Shown in pieces: positions 6,990 to 13,290 of a stretch of DNA of 15,235 nucleotides. Both the position numbers and the translations under genes were made by a program. Below the pieces are notes generated by a model that was not told the DNA's origin, ran no database searches, and worked only from the letters and a program-made list of their open reading frames with translations. The DNA comes from Clostridiales bacterium (GTDB lineage: Bacteria > Bacillota > Clostridia > Oscillospirales > Oscillospiraceae). Each line of letters begins with the position of its first letter. Position 1 is the first letter of the stretch. The stretch covers positions 1-15,235 of the forward strand of contig JAJPXR010000032.1 of the NCBI GenBank assembly GCA_021205375.1. The letters run 5' to 3'.

Positions 6990-8483
6990 TCACTCTTTGG
7001 CCCAGCCGAAGGTGGTGCCCACGGCCTTCCGCCAGCCCAGCACCCGCCGGTCCCGCTCCGCGGGCTTGATCTTGGGACCAAAGACCTTGTCGATGGTCCA
7101 GTTCATCATCACTTCCTCCTTGCTGCTCCAGTAGCCCACGGCCAGACCAGCCATGTAAGCCGCGCCCAGAGCGGTGGTCTCCACGCAGGCGGGGCGGTTG
7201 ACGGGGGCCTGGATGATGTCGGCCTGGATCTGCATCAGCAGGTCGTTGGCGGAAGCGCCGCCGTCCACCCGCAGGGCGGCCAGCTTGATGCCGGAGTCCT
7301 CCTCCATGGCCTTGAGCACGTCATAGGTCTGGTAGGCCAGGGACTCCAGGGTGGCGCGGATGATGTGATAGCGGTTGGTGCCGCGGGTCAGGCCCACGAT
7401 GGTGCCCCGCGCGTAGGGGTCCCAGTAGGGCGCGCCCAGACCGGTGAAGGCGGGCACCACATAGCAGCCGTTGGTATCCGGCACCTTTTTGGCGAAGTAC
7501 TCGGAGTCGGCGGCGGAGTCCACCACCTTCAACTGGTCCCGGAGCCACTGGATGGCGGAACCGGCCACGAAGATGGAACCTTCCAGGGCGTACTGGACCT
7601 TTCCGTCCAGGCCCCAGGCGATGGTGGTCACCAGGCCGTTTTTGGAGAACACGGGCTTCTCGCCGGTGTTCATCAGCAGGAAGCAGCCGGTGCCGTAGGT
7701 GTTCTTGGCCTCGCCGGGGTTGAAGCAGGTCTGGCCGAACAGGGCGGCCTGCTGGTCGCCTGCGGCGGCGGCGATGGGGATGGGTTCGCCAAACAGGTCG
7801 GCGGTGGTCTCGCCGTAGACGCAACTGGAGGGCTTGGCCTCCGGGAGCATACAGGCGGGGATGCCCAGCTCGGCCATGATGTCCTCGTCCCACTTCAGGT
7901 CGATGATGTTGAAGAGCATGGTCCGGGCGGCGTTGGAGTAGTCGGTGACGTGGACCTTGCCGCCGGTCAGCTTCCAAATCAGCCAGGTCTCCACGGTGCC
8001 GAACAGGAGCTGTCCGGCCTCCGCCTTCTCCCGTGCGCCGGGGACGTTCTCCAGCATCCAACGAATCTTGGTGGCGGAGAAGTAGGGGTCGATGATGAGG
8101 CCGGTCTTAGCCCGGTACTCGTCGGTCAGGCCCTTTTCCACCAGGGTGTCGCAGTACTCGGCGGTGCGGCGGTCCTGCCAGACGATGGCGTTGCAAATCG
8201 GTTCGCCGGTGGTCTTGTCCCAGACGATGGTGGTCTCACGCTGGTTGGTGATGCCGATGGCGGCGATGTCAGAAGCTTCGGCTCCCGCCTTGGTCAGCGC
8301 CTCGGACGCCACGGCGTACTGGGTCAGCCAGATCTCCGTCGCGTCGTGCTCCACCCAGCCGGGCTGGGGGAAGTACTGGGTGAACTCCTTCTGGGCGACG
8401 CTGACCATCTCGCCCTCTTCGTTGAACAGGATGCAACGGTTGGACGTGGTGCCAGAGTCTAATGCCATGATGTACTTTGCCAT
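6990..8483 (-). CDS. glpK: Glycerol kinase
   Basis: This 497-residue kinase of the FGGY family phosphorylates glycerol to sn-glycerol-3-phosphate with ATP, trapping it in the cytoplasm. It has the usual family length and shows the ATP-phosphate loop DSGTTS (9-14), the glycerol-binding QRET (81-84), the catalytic aspartate in AGDQQ (D243) and the adenosine-loop KNTYGTG segment (about 260-266). The loop SSCVYGETTADLFGEPIPI (219-237) lacks the histidine that HPr phosphorylates in Gram-positive GlpK enzymes, so direct PTS control appears absent (compared from memory). AAGGAGG lies about 10 bases before the ATG. The dehydrogenase gene follows after 70 bases without a terminator, so the four genes read as one operon. 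No glycerol facilitator gene is beside it. Confidence 0.97.
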   Translation of the reverse strand: MAKYIMALDSGTTSNRCILFNEEGEMVSVAQKEFTQYFPQPGWVEHDATEIWLTQYAVASEALTKAGAEASDIAAIGITNQRETTIVWDKTTGEPICNAIVWQDRRTAEYCDTLVEKGLTDEYRAKTGLIIDPYFSATKIRWMLENVPGAREKAEAGQLLFGTVETWLIWKLTGGKVHVTDYSNAARTMLFNIIDLKWDEDIMAELGIPACMLPEAKPSSCVYGETTADLFGEPIPIAAAAGDQQAALFGQTCFNPGEAKNTYGTGCFLLMNTGEKPVFSKNGLVTTIAWGLDGKVQYALEGSIFVAGSAIQWLRDQLKVVDSAADSEYFAKKVPDTNGCYVVPAFTGLGAPYWDPYARGTIVGLTRGTNRYHIIRATLESLAYQTYDVLKAMEEDSGIKLAALRVDGGASANDLLMQIQADIIQAPVNRPACVETTALGAAYMAGLAVGYWSSKEEVMMNWTIDKVFGPKIKPAERDRRVLGWRKAVGTTFGWAKE

Positions 8484-8516
8484 GTGTGCGATTCCTCCTT
8501 TGGGTGTTTTGCGTGC

Positions 8517-8550
8517 GGCAGCGCCACAGAATGAGGGTAGCGGCGTTGCC
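8517..8550 (-). other. Hairpin upstream of glpK
   Basis: On the minus strand GGCAACGCCGC pairs with GTGGCGCTGCC (10 of 11 positions, one G-U among them) around a 12-base loop, ending 33 bases before the glpK start. No T-run follows, so it is not a terminator. It could be an mRNA leader structure or an operator. Confidence 0.4.
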
Positions 8551-8577
8551 CTATATCACAAACAACATTGCAAACAA
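8550..8577 (-). promoter_or_regulatory. Possible weak promoter of glpK
   Basis: TTGTTT (8577-8572), a 16-base spacer and TATAGG (8555-8550) on the minus strand form a mediocre sigma-A match. glpK may instead be read through from glpP, since no terminator separates the two. Confidence 0.3.
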
Positions 8578-8601
8578 AAATTGACGAACCTATTTCCTTG
8601 G

Positions 8602-8757
8602 CCTTGTGCTGGAAACCCCTCCGTCACGGCTTGCGCCGTGCCACCTCCCCTTTCAGGGGAGGCAAGGGGTGTGGTCGCTTACGAAAAGGCAGTTCTGCGT
8701 GGAAAACTTCTACTACGCCGGGTCAAAGTGCTGCCGAAACAGCAAACACTATCCAAG
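8602..8757 (+). repeat. Intergenic repeat R4, head plus complete direct tail
   Basis: This is a forward copy starting at the GTGCTGGAAACCCCTCC flank. Arm 1 here is CACGGC-TTGC-GCCGTG, different from R2/R3 but still paired, and arm 2 is the common CCTCCCC hairpin. The tail starts at GTGGAAAACTTC (8699) and ends CACTATCC (8747-8754). It separates glpP from glpK. Confidence 0.85.
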
Positions 8758-8794
8758 CTAACAGCTAACGGCTAATAACTAACAGCTCATAAAC
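8757..8794. repeat. Short AT-rich direct repeats after glpP
   Basis: The words GCTAACAGCTAACGGCTAA and TAACTAACAGCTCATAA repeat the unit (G)CTAACAGCT between the R4 tail and the glpP stop codon. They differ in sequence from the ATTGCTAATTGC family but occupy the same kind of place, beside a head/tail repeat. Confidence 0.5.
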
Positions 8795-9361
8795 CTACAT
8801 ATCCCAAACGGCCTCGTTGGTAGTGGAGATGGCGGTGACCCCGGCGTCCAGAGCGCTGATGGCGTCCTTTTTGGCGTCGATCAGCCCACCCGCCAGCAGG
8901 GGGGTCTTGATAGCGGCGTGGAGGCGGCGGATGATGTCGGGCATGACGCCGGGCAAAATTTCCAAAAAGTCCGGCCCCACATTGTCTACGTTGCCCGCCT
9001 CCTGGAGGGACATGGAGTCCAGGATGAAGATGCGCAGCACCGTGTACATCCGCAGCTCTCTGGCCCGCAGGATGAGGTTCTGGTGGGTGGAGATGATACC
9101 GTCCACCTTGGCGTTCTGGTGGAGGAAGTCCACGGCGATCTCCTTGGTGGCAAGGCCATAAATCAGGTCCGCGTGGACCAGGGCGATTTTCCCCGCGTTC
9201 TGGACCGCGGCGACGATGTCCGGGATGCTGCAAATGTCGCCGTAAAGGATGAACACCACCCGAATGTCCTTCCGGCGCAGGCAGCTTTGCAGCCCCTGGT
9301 CGTCCTTCACTGCCGCGATGATGGGGTTTGCCATCACCGCGTCATAAAATCGCTGATCCAT
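8795..9361 (-). CDS. glpP: GlpP, glycerol-3-phosphate-responsive antiterminator
   Basis: This 188-residue TIM-barrel-like RNA-binding regulator has the usual length of GlpP. With bound glycerol-3-phosphate, the Bacillus protein prevents premature termination in glp leader mRNAs. Recognised family segments are HADLIYGL (63-70), IFILDSMS (111-118), ILPGVMP (135-141), AGGLID (157-162) and the C-terminal ISTTNEAVWDM. The ATG at 9361 has TGAGGT 7 bases upstream. The gene precedes glpK on the same strand with no strong terminator in between, so both may share the promoter at 9519-9546. Its leader carries a terminator-like hairpin, suggesting that it controls its own operon. What else it could be: none of the alternatives fits as well. 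Confidence 0.95.
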   Translation of the reverse strand: MDQRFYDAVMANPIIAAVKDDQGLQSCLRRKDIRVVFILYGDICSIPDIVAAVQNAGKIALVHADLIYGLATKEIAVDFLHQNAKVDGIISTHQNLILRARELRMYTVLRIFILDSMSLQEAGNVDNVGPDFLEILPGVMPDIIRRLHAAIKTPLLAGGLIDAKKDAISALDAGVTAISTTNEAVWDM

Positions 9362-9390
9362 AAAAATACCTCAGATGTTGAAAAAAGCGT

Positions 9391-9438
9391 AAAAAAAGAC
9401 AAGGGTAATAACGACCCTTTCGGGCCTCTGTTCCCTTG
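9391..9438 (-). promoter_or_regulatory. Terminator-like hairpin in the glpP leader (candidate GlpP antitermination site)
   Basis: On the minus strand CAAGGG pairs with CCCTTG (9438-9433 with 9405-9400). Inside these lie AAC/GTT and the stem GGCCC-GAAA-GGGTC, followed by TCTTTTTTT at the 3' side. It ends about 30 bases before the glpP ATG and downstream of a good promoter, as expected of an attenuator. It could alternatively be the terminator of rlmH. Confidence 0.6.
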
Positions 9439-9488
9439 CTCATGACTCCAAGCGGTTATTTGATTTGTAAAGGGCGTGAAAAACTTCT

Positions 9489-9502
9489 GGTAAGCGGTTT
9501 CT
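9489..9502. promoter_or_regulatory. Candidate CcpA cre site
   Basis: GGTAAGCGGTTTCT differs at only the two end positions from a TGTAAGCGGTTTCA-type catabolite response element. It lies about 10-23 bases after the predicted glpP transcription start, a usual roadblock position. A partial copy of the core (AAGCGGTT) recurs at 9450-9457. Confidence 0.5.
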
Positions 9503-9518
9503 CAAATTCCTTAATGTA

Positions 9519-9546
9519 AGTATAACACCTCTTCCGGAAAAAGCAA
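9519..9546 (-). promoter_or_regulatory. Sigma-A promoter of glpP
   Basis: TTGCTT (9546-9541), a 16-base spacer and TATACT (9524-9519) with the extended TG-T motif directly before the -10 box. The predicted start near 9512 gives a leader of about 150 bases, long enough for attenuation control. Confidence 0.7.
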
Positions 9547-9642
9547 CCCCTTTTTTGAATATTCTACTTTTATAACAAAATTGGACGTTCGTTTTTGGCG
9601 TTTTTTACGAATAGGAGGGACATATCGCTTCCCCGGCGCGGT

Positions 9643-10125
9643 TTACTTGTGGTATTTCGTCCCGCCGTTGATTTGGAACGCCCGATACACCTGCTCCAGC
9701 ACCATCACCCGCGCCAGGTGGTGGGGGAAGGTCATGGGGGACATGGACAGCCGAAGCTGGGCGGCCTCTTTCACGCTGGGGTGGAGACCGTAGCTCCCCC
9801 CGATGACGAAGCACAGGGACGAGCGCCCAGCGCTGCCGAAGGCGTTGATTTGCCGGGCCAGCTCCTCGCTGCTCAGCAGCTTGCCCTCCACGCACAGGGC
9901 GATGAGGGCAGCGTTGGAAGGGACTTTTGCCAGAATGCGGCGGCTCTCCTTCTCCAGCGCCGACTGAATTTGAGCAGGGGAGGGGGCGTCCGGCAGCCGC
10001 TCCTCGGCCAGCTCCACGATGTCCAGGCGGCACAGGCTCCGGAGCCGCTTTTGGTACTCCTCCACGGCGGCGATGTAGAATTTTTCCTTTAGCTTGCCCA
10101 CACAGAGGACGGTGATTGTGTACAT
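9643..10125 (-). CDS. rlmH: RlmH, 23S rRNA (pseudouridine1915-N3)-methyltransferase
   Basis: This 160-residue SPOUT-class enzyme methylates N3 of pseudouridine 1915 in helix 69 of 23S rRNA using S-adenosylmethionine, acting on the assembled 70S ribosome. The size is that of the family. The trefoil-knot SAM site is visible as FVIGGSYG (106-113) and the following MTFPHHLARVMVLEQVYRAF (131-150), and the conserved C-terminal YHK ends the protein. The start at 10125 matches the conserved N-terminus (MYTITVLCVGKLKE) and has GAGG 5 bases upstream. The frame is open further upstream only because repeat R5 happens to be translatable, giving a false proline-rich extension. It lies downstream of walJ on the same strand, as in other Firmicutes. 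Confidence 0.96.
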   Translation of the reverse strand: MYTITVLCVGKLKEKFYIAAVEEYQKRLRSLCRLDIVELAEERLPDAPSPAQIQSALEKESRRILAKVPSNAALIALCVEGKLLSSEELARQINAFGSAGRSSLCFVIGGSYGLHPSVKEAAQLRLSMSPMTFPHHLARVMVLEQVYRAFQINGGTKYHK

Positions 10126-10160
10126 GGCGGCCTCGCTTTCTTCATACCTGATTTTCCCTT

Positions 10161-10288
10161 TTGCACGACATAGTACAAGTTTTCCACAAAGAACCATCAC
10201 CCGGCAACTGACCACCCCTCTTGCCTCCCCTGAAAGGGGAGGAGGGCCGCCGCCTTCAGGCGGTGGCGGAGGGGTTTCCAGCACAAGG
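10161..10288 (-). repeat. Intergenic repeat R5, reverse orientation, head plus direct tail
   Basis: This is a reverse copy. Read on the minus strand, the head starts at the GTGCTGGAAACCCCTCC flank. Arm 1 is CCACCGCC-TGAA-GGCGGCGG, arm 2 is standard, and the tail includes GTGGAAAACTTGTACTATG (10186-10168). It fills the gap between walJ and rlmH. Confidence 0.85.
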
Positions 10289-10306
10289 AGGAGTAAAAAG
10301 GATAGT

Positions 10307-10320
10307 CATAATTGCTAATT
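10307..10320 (+). repeat. Short AT-rich repeat (ATTGCTAATT), partial
   Basis: CATAATTGCTAATT just after the walJ stop is a shortened member of the AATTGCACATTGCTAATTGC family. Confidence 0.4.
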
Positions 10321-10325
10321 ATAAA

Positions 10326-11099
10326 TCAAGCCTCGTAAATTTGGCTCAGCTCATCCCTTGGCGCCAGCCCCAGCCGGGGGGAAAGCCCCTCCCGCTGGAG
10401 GGCCTTTTGCACCACGGAATAGGCCAGCTCCGGCGTGTTGTTCTCCTTGCTCAGGTGGCCCAGCACCAGCGTCCCAGTGCCTTGTCGGGCCAGGTAGACC
10501 GCCAGCTCTGCGGCGGCCTCGTTGCACAGGTGGCCGATGTCGCTGAGGATGCGCTCTTGCAAATAGTAGGGATAGGGGCCGCTGCGCAGGGAGGCGACGT
10601 CGTGGTTGCTCTCCAGCAGCACCAGGTCGGTCCCGGTGAGGACGCTCCGTATGTAATCCGTCGCCCGGCCCAGGTCGGTGGCCACGGCTGCGGAGCGTTT
10701 CCCATCGGAGACGCGATAGCCCACGCTGTCGGCGGCGTCGTGGGGGGTGGGGAAGGAGGTCACGGTCAGCCCCGCCAGGTCGAAGCAGGTCCCGGCGGGA
10801 ACCAGCATCAGGTGGTTCTGGGTGACGGGGTACTTCCGCACCAGAGCGGCGCAGGTCCCCCCGCTGGCGTAAATGGGCACGTTGCAGTGCTTCATCAGTA
10901 CCCCCAGCCCCGCGATGTGGTCGGTGTGCTCGTGAGTGACCAGGATGCCGTTCAGGTCCCCTGGCGTCAGCCCGCAGTCCCGCAGCCGCTGGGTGATTTT
11001 GCGGCAGGAAATGCCCGCGTCCACCAGCACGGCGGAGCTGCCGCTTTGAATCAGGACGGAATTGCCGCTGGAGCCGCTGGCCAGCGTGCGTAGTAACAT
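10326..11099 (-). CDS. walJ: WalJ/YycJ-type metallo-beta-lactamase-fold hydrolase
   Basis: This 257-residue metal-dependent hydrolase has the YycJ (WalJ) layout, a family related to RNase Z-type exonucleases and found beside the walRK cell-wall two-component locus in many Firmicutes. Metal ligands are visible in order: THEHTDH (55-61), H120, D142 and H215 in the LGHLSKENN segment. The N-terminal LASGSSGNS (7-14 region) is characteristic of the subfamily. GAGGTGAG lies about 6 bases before the ATG. walR and walK are not in the window, but the next gene on the same strand, rlmH, is the usual neighbour. The nuclease or signalling role of the Bacillus homologue is only partly known, so the exact substrate here is open. 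Confidence 0.92.
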   Translation of the reverse strand: MLLRTLASGSSGNSVLIQSGSSAVLVDAGISCRKITQRLRDCGLTPGDLNGILVTHEHTDHIAGLGVLMKHCNVPIYASGGTCAALVRKYPVTQNHLMLVPAGTCFDLAGLTVTSFPTPHDAADSVGYRVSDGKRSAAVATDLGRATDYIRSVLTGTDLVLLESNHDVASLRSGPYPYYLQERILSDIGHLCNEAAAELAVYLARQGTGTLVLGHLSKENNTPELAYSVVQKALQREGLSPRLGLAPRDELSQIYEA

Positions 11100-11163
11100 A
11101 GGCTCACCTCGAAATTGTACATTGGTTATCTCTTTTTATCGATCTTATCGGTTATTCCGATGG

Positions 11164-11275
11164 AAAACCCCTCCACCATGCTTCGCATGGTCCCCCTCCC
11201 CTTTCAGGGCAGGGAGCGAAGCGGAAGTGCCGCTTGACGGCGGAGGCAAGGGGGATAGTGCTTATCGTTTGGTCT
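11164..11275 (+). repeat. Intergenic repeat R6, head with inserted arm and partial inverted tail
   Basis: This is a forward head starting AAACCCCTCCACC. Arm 1 is CCATGC-TTC-GCATGG. The insert 11222-11246 is identical to R1 742-766. The head closes with AAGGGGGATAGTGCTT, the start of the tail module in inverted orientation (compare R8), but the tail fades after GTTTGGTC. Confidence 0.75.
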
Positions 11276-11355
11276 TTGTTTTTACTCAAACGGGATAGAA
11301 TTTGGAATGTAATTACTCAATAGAAGAACCTTACCCATAACGAAGTGCCATTCCG
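11276..11355. other. Gene-free spacer between repeats R6 and R7
   Basis: The gap between walJ and murA (11100-11813, 714 bases) carries three repeat copies and two terminator-like hairpins. This 80-base portion between R6 and R7, and the stretch 11434-11489, show no open frame with a ribosome site, no hairpin and no clear promoter. No convincing walJ promoter was found upstream of 11111. Confidence 0.5.
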
Positions 11356-11433
11356 CTACTGACCACCCCTCTCGCCTCCCCTGAAAGGGGAGGTGGCGCG
11401 GCGTGAGCCGCGACGGAGGGGTTTCTCGCTGGT
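11356..11433 (-). repeat. Intergenic repeat R7, head only, reverse orientation
   Basis: This is a reverse copy. Read on the minus strand, arm 1 is CGCGGC-TCAC-GCCGCG and arm 2 is CCTCCCC-TTTCA-GGGGAGG. The tail core is missing. Its arm 1 is the compensated counterpart of that in R4. Confidence 0.8.
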
Positions 11434-11489
11434 GTCATTGACAAGACTGGTTCAACCGGACCACAAATATCAAAAAAACAGGAAAACAT

Positions 11490-11524
11490 GAAAAAAGCGG
11501 CTGCCAGAGACAGCGGCTTTTTTC
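11490..11524. terminator. Bidirectional terminator-like hairpin (downstream of murA)
   Basis: GAAAAAAGC-G-GCTG (11490-11503) pairs with CAGC-G-GCTTTTTTC (11511-11524), with one G-G mismatch and a 7-base loop. Runs of six T follow the GC stem on both strands. It is the second of two hairpins met by minus-strand transcripts leaving murA. Confidence 0.75.
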
Positions 11525-11544
11525 GACACTATTTATCTGAAAAT

Positions 11545-11576
11545 GGGGCGGTTCAAACAGGGCATAGAACCGCCCC
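11545..11576 (-). terminator. Hairpin, probable first terminator of murA
   Basis: A perfect 10-bp stem (GGGGCGGTTC 11545-11554 with 11567-11576) and a 12-base loop are followed on the minus strand by ATTTTC. It is about 240 bases past the murA stop, with repeat R8 in between. Confidence 0.55.
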
Positions 11577-11586
11577 CGGGAACTGT

Positions 11587-11604
11587 CATTGCACATTGCT
11601 AATT
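11587..11604 (+). repeat. Short AT-rich repeat (CATTGCACATTGCTAATT)
   Basis: A member of the family also seen at 1561-1580, 11777-11808 and 15151-15177. It lies just left of the R8 head. Confidence 0.6.
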
Positions 11605-11623
11605 TGGCTATCTCTTTTACTTA

Positions 11624-11755
11624 GCCTTGTGCTGGAAACCCCTCCGCCACCGCCGAAAGGCGGTGGCCCTCCTCCCCTTTCAGGGGAGGCAAGAGGGGAT
11701 AGTGCTTGTTGCTTCATCAGCATTTTTGCCTAGCATAGTACAAGTTTTCCACTGA
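11624..11755 (+). repeat. Intergenic repeat R8, head plus inverted tail
   Basis: This forward head has the GTGCTGGAAACCCCTCC flank. Arm 1 is CCACCGCC-GAAA-GGCGGTGG (perfectly paired) and arm 2 is standard. Instead of GGGGTGGTC the head continues GGGGATAGTGCTTG, and the tail core appears as its reverse complement (GCATAGTACAAGTTTTCCAC, 11733-11752). The tail module is thus flipped relative to R2-R5. Confidence 0.85.
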
Positions 11756-11776
11756 GCACCAGCATCTGGTTCTCAT

Positions 11777-11808
11777 AATTGCACATTGCTCATTGCAAAT
11801 TGCGAATT
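11777..11808 (+). repeat. Short AT-rich repeat, doubled
   Basis: AATTGCACATTGCTCATTGC followed by AAATTGCGAATT, two imperfect units of the short repeat family, directly beside the murA stop codon. Confidence 0.6.
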
Positions 11809-11813
11809 GACCT

Positions 11814-13112
11814 TTACCCCGCGTGGCTCTCGGTGCGGATGTCGTCGTCAGGCACGTCCACGATGCGGATGTCCGCCCCCACGCCCTGGAGCTTGCCGGT
11901 CAGGTCGTCGTAGCCCCGCTCGATATAGTGGATGGAGCCGATTTCCGTGGTGCCGACAGCAGCCAAGCCAGCCACCACCATGGCGGCCCCGGCCCGCAGG
12001 TCACACGCCTGGAGCGGCGCGCCGGTCAGGTGGTCTACGCCTTCCACCACGGCGATCTTGCCGTCCACCTGGATCTTCGCGCCCATGCGCTTGAACTCCT
12101 CCACGTAGCGGTAGCGGTTCTCCCAGATGCCCTCGTTGACCATGCTGGTGCCCTGGGCCAGGCACAGGCAGGCGGTCATTTGGGGCTGCATATCGGTGGG
12201 GAAGCCGGGATAGGGCATGGTCTTGATATTGGTGCGCTTAAGGCCGTGCTTGCGGATAACGCGGATGTCGTCTCCGTCCTCCTGAATTTCCACGCCCATC
12301 TCCACCAGCTTAGCAGTGATGCAGTCCAGATGCTTGGGGATGACGTTTTTGATGAGGACGTTGCCCCCGGCGGCGGCGACACAGGCCATATAGGTGCCCG
12401 CCTCGATCTGGTCGGGGATGATGGAATAGGTGCCGCCGTGGAGCTTTTCCACGCCGCGAATTTTGATAACGTCAGTACCGGCCCCCATGATGTCGGCCCC
12501 CATGGAGTTCAGGAAGTTGGCCAGATCCACCACATGAGGCTCCTTGGCAGCGTTTTCGATGACGGTCAGGCCCTTGGCCAGCACTGCCGCCATCATCACG
12601 TTCATGGTCGCGCCTACGCTGACCTGGTCCATATAGACGGTGGCCCCGGAGAGGCCGTTCTCCTGGGCGTTGGCATAAACAAAGCCGCCCAAAACATCCA
12701 CATTGGCTCCCAGCGCCTCAAAACCCTTGATGTGCAGGTCGATGGGGCGCACGCCCAGGTTGCACCCGCCGGGCATGGAGACCTGCGCCCGTCCAAACCG
12801 TCCCAGCAGCGCGCCGATGAGGTAATAGGAGGCGCGCATTTTCCGGCACAGGTCGTCGGGAACGCAGAAGTTGCGGATATGGCGGCAGTCGATTTCGACG
12901 GTGTTTTTGTTGATGGAGCGGACGCCTGCCCCCAGCTCCCGGAGAATTTCCAGGCTCAGGGTCACGTCGCTGATTTGGGGGATGTTCTCGATGCGGCAGA
13001 CGCCATCCACCAGCAGGGCGGCAGGGAGGATGGCGACGGCTGCGTTCTTCGCGCCGCTGATTTCAATTTCACCAAAAAGCGGTTTCCCGCCGTGAATCAC
13101 ATATTTGTACAA
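11814..13112 (-). CDS. murA: UDP-N-acetylglucosamine 1-carboxyvinyltransferase (MurA)
   Basis: This cytoplasmic enzyme of 432 residues transfers enolpyruvate from phosphoenolpyruvate to UDP-GlcNAc, the first committed step of peptidoglycan synthesis. It has the EPSP-synthase fold and normal family length. Signatures include the N-terminal GEIEISGAKNAA (14-25), with the K22-N23 pair, and the active-site loop MPGGCNLGVRPIDLH (113-127). C117 is at the catalytic position, so the fosfomycin target cysteine is retained. PGFPTDMQPQ lies in the C-terminal half. The start is TTG at 13112: GAGGGAG lies 5 bases upstream and the conserved N-terminus (MYKYVIHGGKPLFGE) begins there; the next in-frame option is a GTG four codons later. 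It is transcribed from its own promoter (13262-13290) after a leader of about 140 bases. Confidence 0.96.
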   Translation of the reverse strand: MYKYVIHGGKPLFGEIEISGAKNAAVAILPAALLVDGVCRIENIPQISDVTLSLEILRELGAGVRSINKNTVEIDCRHIRNFCVPDDLCRKMRASYYLIGALLGRFGRAQVSMPGGCNLGVRPIDLHIKGFEALGANVDVLGGFVYANAQENGLSGATVYMDQVSVGATMNVMMAAVLAKGLTVIENAAKEPHVVDLANFLNSMGADIMGAGTDVIKIRGVEKLHGGTYSIIPDQIEAGTYMACVAAAGGNVLIKNVIPKHLDCITAKLVEMGVEIQEDGDDIRVIRKHGLKRTNIKTMPYPGFPTDMQPQMTACLCLAQGTSMVNEGIWENRYRYVEEFKRMGAKIQVDGKIAVVEGVDHLTGAPLQACDLRAGAAMVVAGLAAVGTTEIGSIHYIERGYDDLTGKLQGVGADIRIVDVPDDDIRTESHAG

Positions 13113-13261
13113 GGTAACTCCCTCTTTTCAATCTATTCAAAAGTCCAAAACGGACGATGTAGCCGGGAGAAGCCGCGCTCAACTGGTGCAGTCACGCAGA
13201 AAAGGGCTCCGTCACCGGGGATTTTTTCGCAGAAACGGCATTTACATTGTACCGCTTTTCT

Positions 13262-13290
13262 AGTATAACACATACGTCACATAAAATCAA
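13262..13290 (-). promoter_or_regulatory. Sigma-A promoter of murA
   Basis: TTGATT (13290-13285), a 17-base spacer and TATACT (13267-13262) with extended TG-T before the -10 box. The predicted start is near 13255. Confidence 0.75.

Noticed and set aside
6885..8462. A 525-codon plus-strand frame opposite glpK
   Set aside because: An antisense shadow rich in G, V, H and L with no recognisable domain.
10161..10186. The repeat tail as a promoter for rlmH
   Set aside because: TACTAT-like boxes exist, but no -35 match lies at 16-18 bases in R5, and other copies do not keep a promoter-like arrangement.
11823..13268. A 481-codon plus-strand frame opposite murA
   Set aside because: An antisense shadow of a fully conserved MurA frame.
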